Source of the DNA: Siphonodentalium dalli
Lineage: Eukaryota; Mollusca; Scaphopoda; Gadilida; Siphonodentaliidae
Length of the DNA: 64,000 nucleotides
Assembly: GCA_032622095.1 (NCBI GenBank)
Contig: CP136063.1
Span: 185,917,956-185,981,955 of the forward strand
Reading direction: 5' to 3'
Shown: one piece after another, positions 1 through 11,034 of the stretch
How the letters are laid out: every line of letters starts with the position of its first letter
Numbering within the stretch: the stretch's first letter is position 1
Program-made: the position numbers and the translations under genes
The notes under the pieces: generated by a model
What the model was told of the DNA's origin: nothing
Seen by the model: the letters and a program-made list of their open reading frames with translations, nothing else
Databases searched by the model: none

Positions 1-90
1 AGAGTAAAATACACAAATTCCCGCCACAAACCCTGGGCTAGATCCATTGGATCTTAGTATCATGGCTTGCGCCAGCTAAGATCCATCTTG
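1..90. repeat. Fragment related to the intron 8 TIR element
   Basis: GTAAAATACAC...ATTCCCGCCACA...GGGC resembles the segment near 37582-37622 inside the 36358-37724 element. The match is short and degenerate. Confidence 0.3.
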
Positions 91-570
91 CCCTTTAAAC
101 AATATAGGCGGCTATAATTCCTATAAAAGTTACAATTATGACCAACGCATATGTATTTATCAACTAAATACTAATACCAGTGTGAAAGCATCCACTCACC
201 TACGTGTCATTTATCCTTAAAATCCGTCAAATAACAGAACGTAAACACAGACATTGCACGCGTTCCTGAATACCCGTGGAAAATCCAAACTATCTTCAAT
301 TAGGTCGAGTTTACACTGCGCATGCGCGACATTTGGTCTACTAGCCTCACTACAAAAAATTCCATGAAAACTGTCACATGTGCCGTGCACGTTTGTCATG
401 TGATATTTAGGACCTCCTACTTTTCGTGCTTCCGCCATTTGCAACATGTGTTTTCAGGATTGGATTTTTGGATTAAATAATTACGGAATTATACACACGT
501 TATGGTATGTGTCAGAGCTAATATAAACTGCAATAATGTTAACATTAATGACCATGTTAGTTGATTCTTA
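91..570. other. No recognised gene or repeat
   Basis: Nothing coding was recognised. A perfect NRF1-type motif TGCGCATGCGCG lies at 317-328 and a CCGCCATTT (YY1-like) motif near 433-441, so a promoter fragment is possible but unproven. Confidence 0.4.
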
Positions 571-604
571 AAATTAAGTGTATTTTAAACAAGAGCTACG
601 CTGG

Positions 605-1525
605 GCGTGCAATATACGCCCTCTCTTGGGTCGGCGGAAACTGGTAAAAAAGGGGCATAACTCTGGTAAAAATTGGCGGACGGAACTCAAATTTGAACTT
701 GACCTGTGTTTTGGTGGGAGAAAGTAATATACCAAATTATCATTGAATCCGATAAGCTCTAGTAAAGTTATCATCCGGACAACAAATTTCAGGGATTTTC
801 TAAGTCAAATTACGTCAAATAAGGGGCATAACTCCGGTGAAAATTGGCGGACGGAACCCAAATTCGAACTTGAGCTGTCTTTTCTCCTAATAAACCCACA
901 TACCAAATTTGATTGAAATCGGTTCACTCTAACTAAAGTTATCATCCGGACAACAAATTTCAGGGATTTTCTAAGTCAAATTACGTCAAAAAAGGGGCCA
1001 TAACTCTCGCAAAAATTATCGGATTAAAACGAAATTCGGACTTGAGCTGTATTTTGATATATGTAATCCACAAAAAAACGGGTTTTGCGTATAAACATTC
1101 CAAAATCGAGTTATCATCCGGAAACCAAAAAACATAAGAAAAACTGAATTTTCTGAGTCGAAAAAGGGGCATAACTCTGCCAAAAATGGTCGGACAGAAC
1201 CCAAGTTCGAACTTGACCTGTGTTTTGGTGAAAGAAAGTAATATACCAAATTTGGATTCATTCCGATAAACTATACTAAAGTTATCATCCGGACAACAAA
1301 TTTCAAGGATTTTCTAAGTCAAAAAACGTTAAATAAGGGGCATAACTCCGGTGAAAATTGGCGGGCGGAACCCAAATTCGAACTTGAACTTACTTTTCGG
1401 CTAATAAACCCACATACCAAATTTTACTAATTTTGGTTCACTCTAACTAAAGTTATCATCCGGACAACAGGTTAACGGACGGACAGACCAATACTATAAT
1501 ACGGCCTTTTTTTCAAAAGGGCGTA
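605..1525. repeat. Foldback element of about five ~170-bp units
   Basis: The phrase GGGGCATAACTC recurs at about 652, 822, 992, 1164 and 1338, giving a period of 170-174 bp. Shared phrases include GTTATCATCCGGACAACAAA. The block is bounded by inverted TATACGCCCT (near 613) and AGGGCGTATA (near 1508). Open frames across it are repeat shadows. Confidence 0.75.
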
Positions 1526-1849
1526 TAAAAATTAGCTAGTCGCCCATGTGTTGAAGAGTTAGGGTATCAGTGGAAAGTCACATTTACAGAGAGAAGTCAC
1601 TCGTTCGATAGATAATTTTACTCTGAATCTAAGCTATGCAAGTTACATTATATACCAAACACACACACACACTAATTCCACAGAGTCAGCAATTCCCACG
1701 ACTCTTATCTTAGAAGTAGGTTATACATTAACCTGATGACACAGTTCTCTACATTCGCAACAGCCCAAGCTCAAAGAATATCGGCTCCACGACCTGTATG
1801 GCGTAAGCCATACTAAAAGGTCATATTCCAAGACTAACCCTGGGCTTAA

Positions 1850-3370
1850 CAGATTCAGATTCAATAAGATTTATTTCGTATTCAATATAATTATAATACA
1901 TATATATCAACAGGACCCCACAAAAAGTATAACTTGTAAGGGCAGGGCCCTTATGCTTGTATAATGATACAGTGTTATGTGTACGTATATTGGGTGAATA
2001 TAGTGCGGGTGCGTATTTACAATGTGTGTATTATTGTATAGAGATGGGCAAGAAGGGGTGGGGGCATGGGGTGGGGGGGGGGGGGGGGGTCGGGTTGTGA
2101 GATGGTGATTATAGTCATTTTTTTTAGTTGTTATGCTTTATCTGGTAGCCAATATGATTATCTTGATGTCTTTATGCTGAGACCTGCGCGATCGTCTTGC
2201 AATTTTCAATAATGTGGGGAATACCAGTATTTAAGGTGATCAATGAAATATGGGTGTGAATACTGCTTGATTTGGTTGAGGAATTGGTTAAGGTTATAGA
2301 CAAGTTGATTATTTTTGCACTGTTGTTCAGATGAGTGACAAATAGTAACACATGGAGGAAAAGTGGCATAAATTTGTTTGGCCTGTTCCTCACCGGGAGA
2401 GCTGGCCAGGAGAGGGACGATTATACTATGAGAATAAAGAGAAGTTCATTAATTTCTGCCCCCTCTTCTGGACAGTCTGTGCCGTAAGGGACTGCTGGCT
2501 GGTATTGCCTTAGTATATATAATAGGGGAGAGAATACATACAAACTGGATTGTTATTTGATATTTGGGGTGTATTTATTAATGAAATGTGATTTTAGGTA
2601 CTTATGATATTTGTCACTAGTTTCTACGCGAAGCTTACAATCACATGGGAGTTCATTCCATAGACATCTGGCTCTGGTTGATATGACACTTCTTGCTTTT
2701 TTTGTTCTTCTGAATTCACAATACAGATTTGAATTTGCTTTGAACCGGGTATTGTGGTTATGGATATCATGTATATTAGTAAATATTGAAGACAGCGATT
2801 TGGGGAGTTTCTTTTGATGGAAATCATGTAAAATTTGTATTAGTTGCATGTTTCCAATGTCATTCATCAATAGCAAATTGTGGTCCCTGCATATTTCTGG
2901 TATGCTTCTTTTTTTGTAAGATAGTGTGGCGATAGCTTTGTTTTGTATTTTTTCAAGATTTTCAAGGTTTTTATTTGTTGTTGCACTCCATATGGCATTA
3001 CAATATGTGAGATGTGGGATAATCAGTACAGAATAGATTGTTTTCATTGTATCTCTGGGTATGAAATCACTGATTTTTCTCATGACTCCTAAATTTTTTG
3101 ACAGTTTTTTAGTAATAGATTCCACTTGCATATTCCATGATAAATTTTCTTCAATAATAATTCCTAGGAATTTAGTGTTTTTAACTCTTTGTATCTGATT
3201 TTCATTGATCTTGAGCTCGGGTAGGACAGTTATTTTTTTGCATAGATCTGTATTCGTAAATATCATGTAATAAGTTTTTTCTAGGTTTAGAGATAGTTTA
3301 TTACTATTAGCAAGAAACCATTTGCTCATTGTCTCCATTTCTTTGTTGACTACATCATAATTCATATGCC
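1850..3370 (-). mobile_element. 5'-truncated LINE (non-LTR retrotransposon)
   Basis: The minus strand has a 270-codon open frame (2553-3365) of LINE reverse-transcriptase C-terminal type, then an AT-rich 3' region ending near 1860 with AATAAATCTTATTGAAT-like sequence. The catalytic part of the RT and everything 5' is missing, which is typical of truncated LINE insertions. The 3' limit is approximate. Confidence 0.6.
2553..3365 (-). pseudogene. LINE reverse-transcriptase C-terminal fragment
   Basis: 270 codons without a stop. Typical post-catalytic LINE RT features are visible: NKLSLNLEKT, then TKFLGIIIEENLSW (about residues 65-78), YSVLIIPHLTYCNAIW (thumb region) and LENLEKIQNKA. The YADD-containing palm is absent, so the product cannot be an active RT. 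It resembles the Jockey/CR1-like group; the clade is inferred. Confidence 0.8.
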
Positions 3371-3425
3371 TTATTTATATCTTTATAACTCGTGTTATAG
3401 AAAGCCTATGGTAGTATGGAGGCGA

Positions 3426-3495
3426 ACTCAGACTAAAATCCAGCATCTCGCCATCCCAATATCTTAGCTGGTTTTAGTACGAGAAGACTTGGACC
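3426..3495. repeat. Diverged terminal repeat of the intron 8 TIR family
   Basis: Contains CCATCCCAATATCTTAGCTG and GAAGACTTGGAC, matching the right TIR at 37656-37724 with a few changes. No partner end was recognised nearby. Confidence 0.6.
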
Positions 3496-4390
3496 AAGCA
3501 TATTGTAATTTGTAGAATTGCCTTGGAAAATTCAGGTTGACTCAATAGACAATACTGTCCACTACTCACTAGCCGCTAGGAATTTGAGGACATTTGGGCT
3601 TCTCGAGTTTGGGCACCCATACCTGTAACAGGTATCAAAACAGCCCTGGAAATTTTACTGGTAAGTGGACTAATTACTTAAAAAATATATAATATCACTC
3701 AATTATCACTGTTTAGAAGGCCCATAGGCTGTGAATCAAAAAGTGTGATCATCGACAATGACGACATGGGGGACCAATGGCAATGCCTGAGAAATTGGTT
3801 GCATGACATGAAAAATTTAAAATAGGCAAAATATAATGTATTTTTAAAGATAATAATGGTATACTATATTATAACATTATTGTAATATACCATTTTGAGT
3901 TTTCAGGCCGACTTAATCAAAGAGAATTTTTAATCTTTGAGCAGCGGTGAGCCAGATAAACTTGTTTCTGACGCACGAGTTCTGAAAAGAAAGAATCAAA
4001 CCGGAAGCGCGCCGATGTACGACTATTCCATTTCTTGTGGGGTGGACGGCGACATAGATTGTCTCCAGTATTTAATTTTGAAGTGAACTTTCATCTGACA
4101 CAACAGATTAAAAAGACAAAATGTATGTTATTTGACATTCCTATAGTTGTTGTGCCAATTTATCATACTTGGGGCACCTGTGGAAACACTTAATAATGTG
4201 AAATCTGTAACTTGTCACCAGAAATTAAATAGACTATTCTGGGAAAAACACGTGGGTCTGCATTTAGGACTCCTCGACCTATGACCTCTGGGGTACGGAA
4301 TCTGACGAGGTTTGCCGAATGGTGGTCTGGCGAGAAAGATTTAAAGGGGTATAAAGTGTTCTCAACTTATCATTATTATTTTTAAGATTA
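3496..4390. other. No recognised gene
   Basis: AT-rich sequence with no supported coding region or clear repeat. Confidence 0.4.
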
Positions 4391-4393
4391 GGT

Positions 4394-5040
4394 CATTAGT
4401 GCCACCGCAGACGCTGCGATTAAAATCGTAAGTGGGGAAAATCGTAGGTGGAAAAATCGTAGCTTGCCCGCAGACGCTACGGTGCTGCGATGTTCGCAGC
4501 TACGATTTTATCAACGTGATCGATCACATGATAGCAAAATGTTATCCCACATTATCCGCAGTATGCAACTGAATACATATGGCATGTATCTCAATGTTCT
4601 AAACAAACAAGTTGATGTTGAAAGTTCAAGTGAAATTGAATATTTTTTTAATTTTGACATTTCTGTACCTGTCAACTCAACAGGCTCAGCTGCCCCAATT
4701 GAATTTCAACAATTACGGCAGCCCTCTACTCCTTGCCTGATATGTGGTCTAGGCCTGCACTCCCTGTCGCGCCACATCCTCACCAATGTGGCCTCGTTTT
4801 TGTAAGTGCAAGAAGTTTGTAAACTTTGCGCCATTTTTGAATGTTTCCTTTACAGTGGTCATGTGACAGCTACGATCGCGCGCGTTGCCAAGGTCACGCC
4901 ACGATTTTCCTGGTAAAATCAAACAGTGCTTGATTGCTACGATTTGGCTACGATATTGTCGTGGGCATGCGCATTGGATGCTTCCTCCTGCGATTTTCCA
5001 CACTTACGATTTTAATCGCACCGTGTGCGGTGGCACTTAG
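4394..5040. mobile_element. MITE with about 55-bp terminal inverted repeats
   Basis: The left end (TTAGTGCCACCGCAGACG, ATTAAAATCGTAAGTG) is the inverse of the right end (near 4987-5038) with few mismatches. Flanking TTAGGTC occurs on both sides and may be the target duplication. Its interior carries a 113-codon open frame (4464-4805) that I do not recognise and regard as chance. The right 65 bp is copied again at 6179-6246 by the tandem duplication. Confidence 0.75.
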
Positions 5041-5041
5041 G

Positions 5042-5437
5042 TCTATATATATCTCTCCTATATATTTTGAAGACCTCTGTCTGTCTGTCTGTTTGTCTGT
5101 TTGTCTGTCATTTATACAAATCTACGATTCTCGACCGATCGGGACGAAACTTGGTACGTGTGTGTAGTTTGACCAGGCGGTCGACGTTGTCGTATTGGCG
5201 AGCCCGTGCGGCGCCCGCTTCGCGCATGCGCAGACGAGATCTCGGAAACGGGTGGAGCTATTGACTTTAAATTTGCTATGTGAATGTACATTGCCCCGGT
5301 TACGAATTTTATCGGGTCGCCGAGCTCGTGCGACGCCAGCTTCGCGCATGCGCAGACGAGATCTCGGAAACGGGTGGAGCTATCGACTTGAAATTTGGTT
5401 TTTGAATAGCCCGGACAACGTCGGGCTCATCGGCTAG
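5042..5437 (+). mobile_element. Non-autonomous Helitron-like element A, copy 1
   Basis: Begins with TCTATATATATCTCTCC and CTGTCTGTCTG. It ends with a hairpin (GCCCG-GAC AAC GTC-GGGC, near 5409-5425), then a short spacer and CTAG (5434-5437) followed by T. A 3' hairpin plus CTAG inserted before T is the Helitron 3' end signature. No Rep/helicase is encoded. Exact 5' end 5042-5054. Confidence 0.72.
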
Positions 5438-5875
5438 TCTCATATATATTTTGAAGACCTCTGTCTGTCTGTATGTTTGTCTGTCATTTATACAAATCTA
5501 CGATTCTCGACCGATCGGGACGAAACTTGGTACGTGTGTGTAGTTTGACCAGGCGGTCGACGTTGTCGTATTGGCGAGCCCGTGCGGCGCCCGCTTCGCG
5601 CATGCGCAGACGAGATAGATCTCGGAAACGGGTGGAGCTATCGACTTGAAATTTGCTATGTGAATGTATCTTGCCCCGGATACGAATTTTATCGGGTCGC
5701 CGAGCCCGTGCGACGCGCCAGCTTCGCGCATGCGCAGACCAGATCTCGGAAACGGGTAGAGCTATCGACTTGAAATTTGGTTTTTGAATAGCCCGGACAA
5801 CGTCGGGCTGGGTAGAGCTATCGACTTGAAATTTGTTTTTTGAATAGCCCGGACAACGTCGGGCTCATCGGCTAG
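5438..5875 (+). mobile_element. Non-autonomous Helitron-like element B, copy 1
   Basis: Starts directly after the CTAG of element A (TCTCATATATATTTTGAAG) and ends at CTAG 5872-5875 with the same hairpin. The 3' hairpin segment is duplicated inside the tail (first hairpin near 5790-5807, not followed by CTAG). Confidence 0.72.
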
Positions 5876-6178
5876 TCTATTATATATTTTGGAAGATCTG
5901 TTTGTGTGTCTGTGTGTGTAATCGATGAACTCGAAAACGGCCGACCCGATTTCGATGAAACTTGGTATGTAGGGGCATTTTCGGCCGGGGGGGGGGGGGT
6001 GACATAGGCCTATTGATTTGCCCGTGCGACGTGACCTTGACCTTGAAATCGGGTCATTTCAAGGTCAAACGCCCAAATATCACGGGATTTCGATGAAACT
6101 TGGTATGTGGGTGTATTTTCGGCCGGGGAGTGGCATAAACCTATTAATTTACCCGTGCGACGTGACATTGACCTTGAA
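5876..6178 (+). mobile_element. Helitron-like element C, truncated copy
   Basis: Starts right after element B's CTAG (TCTATTATATATTTTGGAAG). It is cut at 6178, where the tandem-duplication junction restarts MITE sequence. The full copy is at 7078-7685. Confidence 0.65.
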
Positions 6179-6247
6179 ATTGGATGCTTCCTCCTGCGAT
6201 TTTCCACACTTACGATTTTAATCGCACCGTGTGCGGTGGCACTTAGG

Positions 6248-6643
6248 TCTATATATATCTCTCCTATATATTTTGAAGACCTCTGTCTGTCTGTCTGTTT
6301 GTCTGTTTGTCTGTCATTTATACAAATCTACGATTCTCGACCGATCGGGACGAAACTTGGTACGTGTGTGTAGTTTGACCAGGCGGTCGACGTTGTCGTA
6401 TTGGCGAGCCCGTGCGGCGCCCGCTTCGCGCATGCGCAGACGAGATCTCGGAAACGGGTGGAGCTATTGACTTTAAATTTGCTATGTGAATGTACATTGC
6501 CCCGGTTACGAATTTTATCGGGTCGCCGAGCTCGTGCGACGCCAGCTTCGCGCATGCGCAGACGAGATCTCGGAAACGGGTGGAGCTATCGACTTGAAAT
6601 TTGGTTTTTGAATAGCCCGGACAACGTCGGGCTCATCGGCTAG
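6248..6643 (+). mobile_element. Helitron-like element A, copy 2
   Basis: Duplicate of 5042-5437, ending in the same hairpin and CTAG at 6640-6643. Confidence 0.72.
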
Positions 6644-7077
6644 TCTCATATATATTTTGAAGACCTCTGTCTGTCTGTATGTTTGTCTGTCATTTATACA
6701 AATCTACGATTCTCGACCGATCGGGACGAAACTTGGTACGTGTGTGTAGTTTGACCAGGCGGTCGACGTTGTCGTATTGGCGAGCCCGTGCGGCGCCCGC
6801 TTCGCGCATGCGCAGACGAGATCTCGGAAACGGGTGGAGCTATCGACTTGAAATTTGCTATGTGAATGTATCTTGCCCCGGATACGAATTTTATCGGGTC
6901 GCCGAGCCCGTGCGACGCGCCAGCTTCGCGCATGCGCAGACCAGATCTCGGAAACGGGTAGAGCTATCGACTTGAAATTTGGTTTTTGAATAGCCCGGAC
7001 AACGTCGGGCTGGGTAGAGCTATCGACTTGAAATTTGTTTTTTGAATAGCCCGGACAACGTCGGGCTCATCGGCTAG
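6644..7077 (+). mobile_element. Helitron-like element B, copy 2
   Basis: Duplicate of 5438-5875 with a 4-bp deletion. Ends at CTAG 7074-7077. Confidence 0.72.
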
Positions 7078-7685
7078 TCTATTATATATTTTGGAAGATC
7101 TGTTTGTGTGTCTGTGTGTGTAATCGATGAACTCGAAAACGGCCGACCCGATTTCGATGAAACTTGGTATGTAGGGGCATTTTCGGCCGGGGGGGGGGGT
7201 GACATAGGCCTATTGATTTGCCCGTGCGACGTGACCTTGACCTTGAAATCGGGTCATTTCAAGGTCAAACGCCCAAATATCACGGGATTTCGATGAAACT
7301 TGGTATGTGGGTGTATTTTCGGCCGGGGAGTGGCATAAACCTATTAATTTACCCGTGCGACGTGACATTGACCTTGAAATCGGGTCAATTCAAGGTCAAA
7401 TCGCGAATTTTGATGGGATTTCCACGAAAGTTGGTAGATAGGGTTACTTTTGTCCACTGAGTGTTTTGGACGGGTCGAGTCGTGGCCCCGACCTGACCTC
7501 GACCTTCAAAATGATCAATTCAAGGGCAAATCGGGTAAAACCGGATTGATTTCGACGGGTACTTTTGTCGGGTACTTTTGTCCGGGCAGTGTTTGGACGG
7601 GTCAAATCGTTACCCCCACCTGACCTTGACCTTCAAAATGGTCAATTCAAGGTCAAAGCCCGGACGAAGTCGGGTCACCTTCTAG
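7078..7685 (+). mobile_element. Helitron-like element C, full copy
   Basis: Starts after element B's CTAG and runs to CTAG 7682-7685, followed by TATATATA. The 3' hairpin CCCGGACGAAGTCGGG is at 7659-7674, 7 bp before CTAG. The interior is rich in TGACCTTGA/TCAAGGTCA. Same family as 11363-12829 on the other strand. Confidence 0.72.
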
Positions 7686-7689
7686 TATA

Positions 7690-8965
7690 TATATATATGA
7701 GCAATGAGCATAGTTGTTGGTAATTCTGTACACAATTATAATATAGATAAATATGACCAATTATACAAATATAATTATATAAGGAAAAAATCATGGATCC
7801 ATACAAGGTTGAACTTTTTAGTTTTTAATTTTTTGGGACCCACCCCCAGGAAACGCAAGGTTTTTCCTGTCAGATCTCGGACACCCACCCCGCCAAGGTG
7901 CTGTTATCCAAGGGCAATTGGGGATCAACCCCAAAGTTTTCTGAAAATAATAATATTATCAGATTTATTCTAATAAGTTTATCGTTGACTTTACAAAGAG
8001 ACTGGCGACAGAGATGAGTGTGAACAGTCGGGCATTCTATATAGCTCTACCGTGATGACGTGTTAACACCGACTAGATGACCAAGTGGTCGCCCAATCGC
8101 AGTCTGTTCCAATAACAACAAAGCACGTAAAATATTGAAAAACACATAATAATTATTATACGCCAACACATTTGAAAATACACACGTGTAAGGCGAGTAG
8201 GCTAGGCCTATACATATTCTTTGAAATAGCAGAAATGGGAATGCCGAAATCCAAAGTTATAATTGTATACTTGACCTCACAAAAATGAGTATAATTATGT
8301 CCATTTGTTTAAGGAATAATCCCAATATGAAACCGAGCTGATGTAATTATCTCTTGGATCACCCACCCACACCGGATTGTCAAAACTTTTACTCCCCCGG
8401 CGGCTTCCCGATAGGTGTTTTCCGCCGTTTTCCGCCTCTTTGCCGTGCGATCCTACGGCATACCTTCCTGCTATTTTTGTAAAACCCCCCCCCCCCACGG
8501 TCGCAGTACAAATACTATGCATGCCTATAATCGTTAGCGAATGGTGTCATTCGATGGTGTGTGGTATACTCTGTCAAAATGCACACAACACAGAAACCAC
8601 ACACCGCGTGCACCGTTTCTTCTGCCTTATATAGGGCCTACGCTAAATATTGTTTTATTTCCACCACAACTGCCAAACTTCACCTATACTGTCACTCCCA
8701 CTGACTTCTATAATGATACATAATTTATCATGAATGAATTAATGAACACGTATATACACCCTGTGGGCTTTGTTTGTTACAGGGGCGACTATAAAGCTCA
8801 CGCTTATTGTCGTTCCTTTAAATTCTAACCAAACTCATCTATATTCTATGTGTATTTTATAACTGTGCAAATGGAACTGAGCGTAACTCGTTGTCTATAT
8901 ACTTGCATATATGTATAATTATATAACATTAATAAATTCACTTGCCACGAATTATGTCGGATAAT
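7690..8965. other. No recognised gene
   Basis: Unannotated sequence with a C-run near 8485-8498. The open frames (for example 8377-8634) show no family features. Confidence 0.35.
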
Positions 8966-8971
8966 AAACTA

Positions 8972-9408
8972 TACCTTACTCGTATTTAAATTCGCGCAGT
9001 ACTATTTTTCGCACACCCATGCTGGCCATGCATCGGTGCGCGAAATTAAAACTGAGTGAAAACTAGTTCGACTCAAAGATATTAGCGAACAAACCGGAAC
9101 AATACATGTGCTTGTGTTTTAATGGATATATACATGTGGACTACGAAGTGAATTTCTGAAACCATCATCATATATGATGCCCATAACTATTGAACTATAA
9201 TTATTATTCGACCAAGTGTAGAAGAGTTGAAATTTGGTATATATGAATATATTATATCTGCTGTGCGTCTTTGAATCTACCGCCGAAACGATTAAGAACT
9301 GTAATCGAATACCGTCGGATAATCTATAAGGGTGTGCGAATTTAAAGTACGCGAATTTAAAACTGAGCAAACTATAATACTGCGCGAATTTAAATACGAG
9401 TAGGGTAT
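8972..9408. mobile_element. MITE with TACTCGTATTTAAATTCGCG termini
   Basis: The left end at 8972-9003 is the inverse of the right end at 9378-9408 (CGCGAATTTAAATACGAGTA). Subterminal AATT-AAACTGAG motifs repeat near both ends. A related fragment is at 56934-57000. Confidence 0.7.
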
Positions 9409-9479
9409 TTACCATACTAACTACATCCACTTCATTCTCTATAATTATAGTGTCATTCTCCGAAGTACTATACATCTAC

Positions 9480-9965
9480 ATCACGAAGTTGGCGGAAGGG
9501 ACGTCCGGTGACATCGGCGTCCCTGCTTCAGCTGGCTTTAGAGTCGACGGCAGGGACATCCGGGGTGACTTCGGCGTCCCTGGTTCTGCTGGCTGTGGTG
9601 ATTTCGTCGACGGCTTGTTGGCCTTCATGCCGGAGGCCAAGCGGGCGGTGGGGGGGGGGGGCGGAGGGGGCGGTCTGGGCGTCTCACAGCTCCCCATGTC
9701 TCCACTTAAATACGCCCTCATGTCGGCGTATCTGTGGCGTCTTGATTGTGGCTTCTTTGTCTTCCTCCCTGTAATCCCGACAGCCCCGGACCGGTGGATT
9801 CCGGTCGGTCCTATCAGGTCACGGCCAGTAGAGGTTTCTATCGGGGTAACCTGGTACAAACGAAATACATCCAGTCTATCCGTAATAGCATGGGTAGACC
9901 ATCTAATACAATATGCCGGCTGGAATCCCCTCAGTGCATGTAGCACATGGCTGGGAATTACATAA
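9480..9965. repeat. GC-rich repeat, copy 1
   Basis: Shares segments with 11035-11335 (CGGCGTCCCTG, CATCCGGGGTGACTT, TGTGGCGTC...TGGCTTCTTTGTCTTCC). Open on both strands (171 codons + / 165 codons -). The minus frame has a basic stretch KTKKPQSRRHR and a polyproline run made by a G-run. I do not recognise a family; it may be a fragment of a multicopy coding element. Confidence 0.45.
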
Positions 9966-10495
9966 AAATCCATTGTATCCAGACATGTCTAAACAAATAT
10001 ATCAGGGTCACTCAACGGCTTATAGCGAAGCGAGCGCCAAATGCGACTGTCCCGTTGTTTGACCGGAGCACGATTGGTGATATGTCGGAATTAGTTGTTT
10101 AGGGTGGGTGGGTGGTGGTGGGGGGGGGGGGGCTAACTCCGGGATGGTCGAAAGGGCACATAGGTCCTTTCCTTCACCCCTTATGTTATTGCCTTTATTA
10201 CAATATTACAACATCAAAAAAGCAGAATGTTATATCAATATATATATACATGTTACTCTTTTTTCTTTTCTTTGGTTCTTCCGGAAGAAGGGGATGAAAT
10301 TGGTTGTCGATGTTGGTGACGCCGTTGTAATAGTTCTTCAATTTGTGGTCCATCAGCAAGTCTTATTGTTTTTGTTGGATTTTCCACTTTTCGTGTTCTG
10401 ATGCCATTCGGGGAAGTCGGCCATAAAAGCTTCTTGTCGTGACTTTATGTTGGAATCGGCTGATGAGTTCACCTTATATGTGGTTGTTCTCTCTC

Positions 10496-10498
<3 letters not shown>

Positions 10499-10536
<38 letters not shown>

Positions 10537-10556
10537 ATCCCTCCCCCTCTCTCTCT
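10499..10556. repeat. (CT)n microsatellite
   Basis: Uninterrupted CT dinucleotides broken only by a short GCTATCCCTCCC interlude. Open frames here are low-complexity artefacts. Confidence 0.9.
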
Positions 10557-11034
10557 CTGTTGGGGGGGGGGTGAAGACACCGTATTTATGTATACGTCGG
10601 TGTCTTCGGGATGGTGTAGTGACTCTACCAGAACCACGAAGTCAGCGACTAGAACGTCCGGTTGACATCGGCGTCCCTGTCTCCGCTGACCACTAAGGCT
10701 GGAGGTGTCAGCTTATTACGTTTTCAGATTTTTGCGGCTTTCGATCAGGAACCAGTTTGTTCAACAAGAGGCATTGAGTGCGCGCGAATAAACAGAAACG
10801 AGAGTAGCAAAAACAATGACAGACGACAGCTAGATAGCAATTTTCATTCACTAAGCAGTTATATCAACTTTGAGACGAAAATCATTCATTAAAATATACT
10901 TTTACTTCCATTAACTAGAAATTAAGACAGTTAGTTGTCGAATTTCGCGCGATATAATGGACCTATTAATGGTTCTTGTCTTTGTTCACCGAAAAGTTGA
11001 AGACGTAGTAACCTGCCCTTTCTGTGTCACGTAC

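Larger units (their letters stand above)
4973..7378. repeat. Tandem duplication, two units of about 1.2 kb
   Basis: Unit 1 (4973-6178) and unit 2 (6179-about 7378) are nearly identical, with offset 1206 falling to 1202 and 1200 after a 4-bp indel (near 5613) and a poly-G length change (near 5990). Each unit holds the MITE right end, Helitron-like elements A and B and the start of C. Junction microhomology is ATTGG. Confidence 0.9.

Noticed and set aside
4464-4805. 113-codon plus open frame
   Set aside because: Interior of a short TIR element with no recognised domain; too short for a transposase.
5025-6975. Many similar 60-100 codon frames
   Set aside because: Shadows of the duplicated Helitron-like repeats; the same peptides recur because the DNA is repeated.
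9119-9475. 118-codon minus open frame
   Set aside because: Lies across the MITE at 8972-9408 and uses its AT-rich arms; no protein features.
10353-10696. Ser/Leu- or Arg/Glu-repeat frames
   Set aside because: Produced by the (CT)n microsatellite.
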